Source of the DNA: Phocoena phocoena
Lineage: Eukaryota > Chordata > Mammalia > Artiodactyla > Phocoenidae
NCBI RefSeq assembly: GCF_963924675.1
Contig: NC_089225.1
Coordinates: 109,630,313-109,694,312, forward strand
Direction of reading: 5' to 3'
DNA length: 64,000 nt
Position numbers and translations under genes: made by a program. Positions 59,519 through 64,000 of the stretch are shown piece after piece; positions within the stretch are counted from its first letter, which is position 1; every line of letters begins with the position of its first letter. The notes below the pieces were generated by a model. It ran no database searches, was not told where the DNA came from, and was given only the letters and a program-made list of their open reading frames with translations.

Positions 59519-60269
59519 ATTATAAAAGATAGATAGATATTATTATCAATTAATGTTTCCTGAAGGAGTCCCCTGAACCCAAAGTGTTGCCAAGATTGCA
59601 GAAAGGATTAGTATTGCAAGAAGGGTATACGTTAAACATCTCATCTAAGTAAGATAACGGCCGAGACAGAGGGCAAATTCTTAACGAAAGAAATCCCACC
59701 ACCCAGCTCCTGCCAAGCAGATCGTCTTCCGAGTCCCTCCTTCTAACTCTATTTAAGTTATGGTGTCCTTCTGAGCGTCCTCGCACCAAGAATTTCATAC
59801 AGATATAGCCCTTTCCTTCTCATTCTTTCTCTCTCTCTCTCTCAGGTGCTTGATGTTCACAATTTAAGTACAGCCTCCAAGTCTTCACCACGGACGTTTC
59901 CAGAGCTTTGGATTCCTGAACCCTGAGGGCTGCTGCACAGACCTACATAGCATGCAAACCTGGGGAGTTTCACTCCTCCCCCATGAGGGCTCGGAGGAAG
60001 ACTGGCTGTCTCTGGTTTTCCTCACCTTCCAGAACCCTGGGTGGAACAGAAGTAATTCGATGCACCGCTCATTGTGTCTTTGTGTTTTTGCTTGTTTTAT
60101 TGGGAAGAGAATGTCCAGATGAGGTGCTGCATTCCTCAGTCTCGCAGGGGCCCCTGTTCCTTCCTGTGTGTCTCTTCACCAAGCACTTGCCACGCTTGCC
60201 CCAGCAGCAGCAGCCTGAGATTCTGCCTGAAAGAGTAGAGCTGATGCTTATTTAAACACTTACTTAAAA
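59519..60269. other. No gene seen
   Basis: Unique-looking sequence with a GATA-type short run at about 59527-59541 and a (CT)n run at about 59829-59845. No recognised gene. Confidence 0.5.
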
Positions 60270-61990
60270 GCTGTTCTTGTGCTGTTGACCATCAATATGG
60301 TCAACATCTGGGCTAGAAGCACGTAGATGGGCCAATGGAAGTGCACAAGGAGTGTGAAGATCTTTGGGTCCCATGCTAACGCCCACCAGAGAGCACCCCC
60401 CATAGGAAAGGCACTAAACAGCCCAGCAGAGGGATAACTCAGCCAGTTAAAGTCAGCCAGCCTCTGTCATTAGCCACCCCAGCACTGGCCCAATGGGTTC
60501 ACAGAAGGAATGGCAGCAGTGACAGGAATGGAGACAATGCATGACTGAACCGCTGTTTCATCCAGCCTGTGCCACCACCAAATCCGCCAGCAACAGAAAC
60601 CAACGCTGAGCCCCTGCTGGGGCACAATTTCAGTCCCACCAACCGTCTAGGGGTAAGTTGATTACATTGAGACCCTGACACCCTGGAAAGGCGTTTGTCT
60701 TGACTGCAGTTGACGTGAATTCAGTATGTGTTTGCTATTACCGGCAAGGCCTCAGCCAACATTGTCTGGGGACTTGGGAATGTTCAATCCATCTATATAA
60801 GATACTACACACCATCACTCTGAACCAAGGGCTGTATGTTAAAGCAAAGGGGGGCCCAGTACCATAGGATCCAATGGTCCTATCCTGTATAGCATCACCC
60901 AGAGCCTCCTGGCCTGAGAGAAGGTAGAATGGCCTTTGTAGGGTGAAGCTGAGGATCCATCTTGGAGATGATACCTTTCAACGATGGGACTCCATCTTCC
61001 TGAATTCAGTATCCACCCTTAAACAACAAGCATTATATGGTAGTGTATCCCCGGTAGGTAGACCATGCAGCTTCAGGAACCAATACGTACAACTAGGAGT
61101 AGCTCCACTTACCATCATTCCCAGTGACCCACTTGGGGGAATATGTGTTTCCTTCTTCATAATTTTAGGATCTGCGAGTGTAGAGGTCCTGGCTCTCCAA
61201 GGTGAAAGGCTTCTACCAAGAAACACGGCAAGAGTCCTATTAAACTTTAAGATCCAGCTGCCCCTTCTCCTCCAGGTCTTTGTGACAAGAAAGCAGCAAG
61301 CAGGGAAAGGAGTCTTCATAACGGCCCCCGTCTTCACAGTCAGCAGGAGGCTGGTTTACCGTCACACAGTAGGTCTAAGAGAAGAATATGCTTGGAAGCC
61401 GAGCCATCCTCTGGTATTCCCCTGCCAAAGCTTGGTGGGAAATGGACAAGCCCAGCATCCTTGGCCTAAGCAGAGCATGGTGACCAGGGTTCAAGCCACT
61501 TAGAGATGTGGGTCTTGGTCACCCTCTGCAGGTAAGCCATGCAGACAAACAGAGGTGCCATCCAAGGGTTGGGGTACTTCCTAATGGGAGTAGAACAGTT
61601 GAGTACCATAATGAGTATCAGTGGAGGCCTCAAGACCAGCCACAGCAAGGTGGATATTATCTGTCCCACTAACCTTCCTCTTCTGAGACTCCTCTGGAAA
61701 TCGGACCAACCAAAAGCCCAGAGGAGCTGTTCCCAGATTGGTAACGTGGTTATACGAAACACGTGGCTCCAGCATGTCAGGTGGATGGTATCGGATCATA
61801 TGATGGGACACCCTGATCCCCCTTCAGGACTGGGGCCTTCCTTCCCCCAGCAGCTGAAGTCATGGCTGATGATGACTCACTGCCGAGTCCCTCTATGGAA
61901 ATCTCCCCCAGCTTCCCGGAGCTGCTGAGATCAAGGTCACACTCCTTCCTGAGGACAGCCTGCATCCAATGACTAGTGGATGCAAAGGTA
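60270..61990 (+). pseudogene. Decayed ERV-L (class III endogenous retrovirus) pol segment
   Basis: The plus strand matches the integrase and C-terminal part of an ERV-L-type pol gene. TTGATTACATTGAGACCCTG at about 60658 marks the start of the conserved core region. The frame at 60943-61503 (186 codons) contains GVAPLTIIPSDPLGG and, further on, a KQQAGKG and EEYAWK pattern in the order expected. Stops and frameshifts interrupt it before and after, and the remainder to about 61990 is only patchily recognisable. No flanking LTR pair was identified, so this is an internal remnant. Very old, not able to encode an enzyme. Confidence 0.7.
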
Positions 61991-63324
61991 CAAGGCTCAG
62001 CCCATGGGTTCGATTCAGGACAACTCTGAATGCCATCCCAGCCCCAGAGCTTCCCGTAGGGTAAGTCGAGGCCTCCACTGCAACTGCATTGCGGTTCAAC
62101 CTCTCCCTCTGCCCAGTCTGAGCCCATCAGACTCCTCAATATACGTCCTGCACCCAAACTCTATCAGGCTCTAGAGGAACCTCACCTGAGACACCTGGGC
62201 AGGGAGCCACTGCTCTCTGTTATTTCAGTTCATCAATAAGACCCTTACCAGAGTATCAGGTTAATATTGACCCCCTACCGCATGTAAAACACTGCACTTA
62301 GTAGGCCTGGGGAGTACAAAGACATTTATTTCAGTTCAGCTAACATACAGTAAGCACTTTTACTGTAACAAGGTGAGGTACTTGAGATAAAAACAAGAAG
62401 AAGAAACATCCTTCCCTCCTGTGGCTGGGGAAGGGGCAGACCACCAGATGGCTTACGCACAAGGCTAGAACGGAGAAGAAAGAAAAGGCAGCAAGGTTTT
62501 TAGAAGGCTCAAGGTCAAGCTCACAGTCAAGGAAAGCTCACATCTCGCTTTGGCCACCTTTACCCTATCTGCGATTACTCCCAGCATGCAACACATTCTG
62601 CTCATCGCAAACCTCTCTTAACTTCACAAACAGTAGTCGAGGACCAGACAGGAGAGTCGTTTCAAGCACAGGCAGCTGTCCCCTGAGATCGGATACTCAA
62701 AGTCTCTGATCAAAGTCTCAGGCAAAGGGGAGCAGAGCTCTGCCAGCGGGAATGAGCCTCCTGGGAGAAAGGAGAGCCAGTCCTAGGAGGACCACTGAAC
62801 GCCAAGTTCCACAGTGACCTCCATTCCTGTGATGACTTAGCAGCTCAGGTCCTTAGTGGGCATCTAGGAAAGTCCAGTGGGGAACGCACTCAAGGGCAAG
62901 CAGTGTGGAGGAGTAGAACCCTAGGGCAGTTATTGTCTTTGCATCTGATGGGGTCCAGCCTGGGAAAAGAGAAAGCTTTCTTATCCCACCAGTTAACAAA
63001 GGCACCACCCCTTCTGAAATAAGATCCACAAAAGCCATTTGGCTTATTTAAGCACACGGAACTTGGTAACGGAGGATGTGAAGATGCCACACACAGAATC
63101 CATCTCTCTGTTCCATGATTTCGCCTTGAATCCCTGTTGTCCCCTCTGGGGATGGAATTGAGCTGGGATGGTTCAGACAAGGAGTAACAGCCAGGAAGAA
63201 GATTTCCAAAGCTAGCATCTACACCCCAGGTCTTCAATAAGCCAGAGATTTTCTTCTAATCTGCTGGTGAGCCGCAGTCCAAGCATCGACGAGTAGGTGC
63301 ATCCTGAAATAAGGTGCACGGGGC
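61991..63324. other. No gene seen
   Basis: Unique-looking sequence; 62230-62360 may be a trace of an L2 or MIR-type element (ACACTGCACTTAGTAGGCCT, AACATACAGTAAGCACTTTT). Frames at 62853-63237 are not recognised. Confidence 0.45.
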
Positions 63325-63760
63325 ACGCATTTCCTCAAGCTGCTGTAACAGCTGACCGCAAACTCGGAGGTTTACAACACAAATGTACTCTCTTACAGTT
63401 CTAGAAGCCAGAAGTTCAAATCAGGGTGTCAGCAGGGCCACACTCCCTATGAAGACACTGGAGGAGAATCTTTCCTTGTCTTGCCCAGCTGCTGGCAGCT
63501 CCAGGCATCCCTTGGCTTGTGGCTGCATCACTCCAACCTCTGCCCCCATCTTCACCTGGCCTTCCCTTTGTGTTCTCCTCTGATAAGGAAACTTATTGGA
63601 TTTAGGTTCCCCCAGTTAATCCAGGATGATATCTCAGGATCCTGAACTTTATACCTGCAAAGACCCTTTTCCCAAATAAGGTCACATTTATAGGTATTGG
63701 GGGCAAGAATGTGGACATATATTTTGGGGGCCACCATTCAACCCAGAACACGTAGTAACC
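63325..63760 (-). mobile_element. Antisense MaLR LTR (MLT1-like)
   Basis: GCATTTCCTCAAGCTGCTGT, TCTCTTACAGTTCTAGAAGC, CAGAAGTTCAAATCAGGGTG, TCAGCAGGGCCACACTCCCT, CAAATAAGGTCACATTTATA and GGCCACCATTCAACCCAGAA are the reverse complement of an MLT1-type LTR. The last 240 bases of the window after it hold nothing I recognise. Confidence 0.75.
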
Positions 63761-64000
63761 TTACTACACGTGGTAGCTTACTGGGGAGTCCAACAGAAGT
63801 GTTAAGTGTTTTGTTTTTTTTTTAACGCTAAAGACATTAACACCCTCTGCACATGAAGGCTCTTTCCAAGGTCCCCCTGCGGCCAGATGTGGCCTTGTTA
63901 CTAAATGCTGGTCGGCAAGGTGTAAACAGAAGTGTCGAATGGCAGCTTCCAGGAAACATTCTTAAAAGACAGCTAGACCAAGCCTTTTTACTTCTTGTTC

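Overview
This window is nuclear DNA from a mammal, almost certainly a cetacean and probably a toothed whale. The main evidence is nine copies of the tRNA-derived CHR SINE (837, 11059, 18531, 22393, 27802, 51406, 53044, 53505, 59299) in the form typical of whale genomes, together with cetartiodactyl-type LINE-1 elements. No ruminant Bov-B or Bov-tA element was seen. I find no functional protein-coding gene, no exon set, and no tRNA, rRNA or known ncRNA gene. It reads as a gene-poor intergenic or deep-intronic segment built from layers of retrotransposons.

Layout. 1-7.9 kb: old L1, LTR, hAT and HAL1-like debris with one young CHR SINE. 8.3-10.3 kb: a processed pseudogene of the HSP70 gene HSPA8 on the minus strand, with its 3' UTR and a trace of the A tail, and with a trinucleotide repeat grown inside the former ATPase domain. 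11-23.8 kb: two CHR SINEs with clear target duplications and one with an imperfect one, among L2, MIR, MaLR-type LTR and ancient L1 pieces. 24.07-30.29 kb: L1 copy A, about 6.2 kb, minus strand, near full length, carrying a nested CHR SINE. 30.3-36.8 kb: LTR, L2, MIR and an older L1 3' end. 36.86-41.97 kb: L1 copy B, minus strand, 5' truncated just upstream of ORF1, with an 11-bp target duplication and a short apparent 3' transduction. 42-51.4 kb: ancient L2, MIR, MER20-like and LTR pieces and a perfect 18-bp-arm palindrome at 46.1 kb. 51.4-53.8 kb: three CHR SINEs, two of them an inverted pair, and a CA-rich minisatellite with a 97-bp higher-order period. 54-64 kb: mostly unique sequence with two LTRs, an L1 insertion carrying a 5' inversion (57.45-57.88 kb), a MIR plus SINE pair, and a decayed ERV-L pol segment (60.3-62.0 kb).

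How it works together. Nothing here forms a pathway. The autonomous L1s would have supplied the machinery that moved the CHR SINEs and the HSPA8 copy, and several insertions keep readable hallmarks of target-primed reverse transcription: target duplications, A tails, transduced 3' flank and twin-priming inversion. Both long L1 copies have broken ORFs. I looked for a previously undescribed system and did not find one. The best leads are structural: the triplet expansion in the pseudogene, the palindrome, the minisatellite and the two apparent 3' transductions. Repeat family names are from recognition of consensus-like motifs by eye and were not checked against a library.
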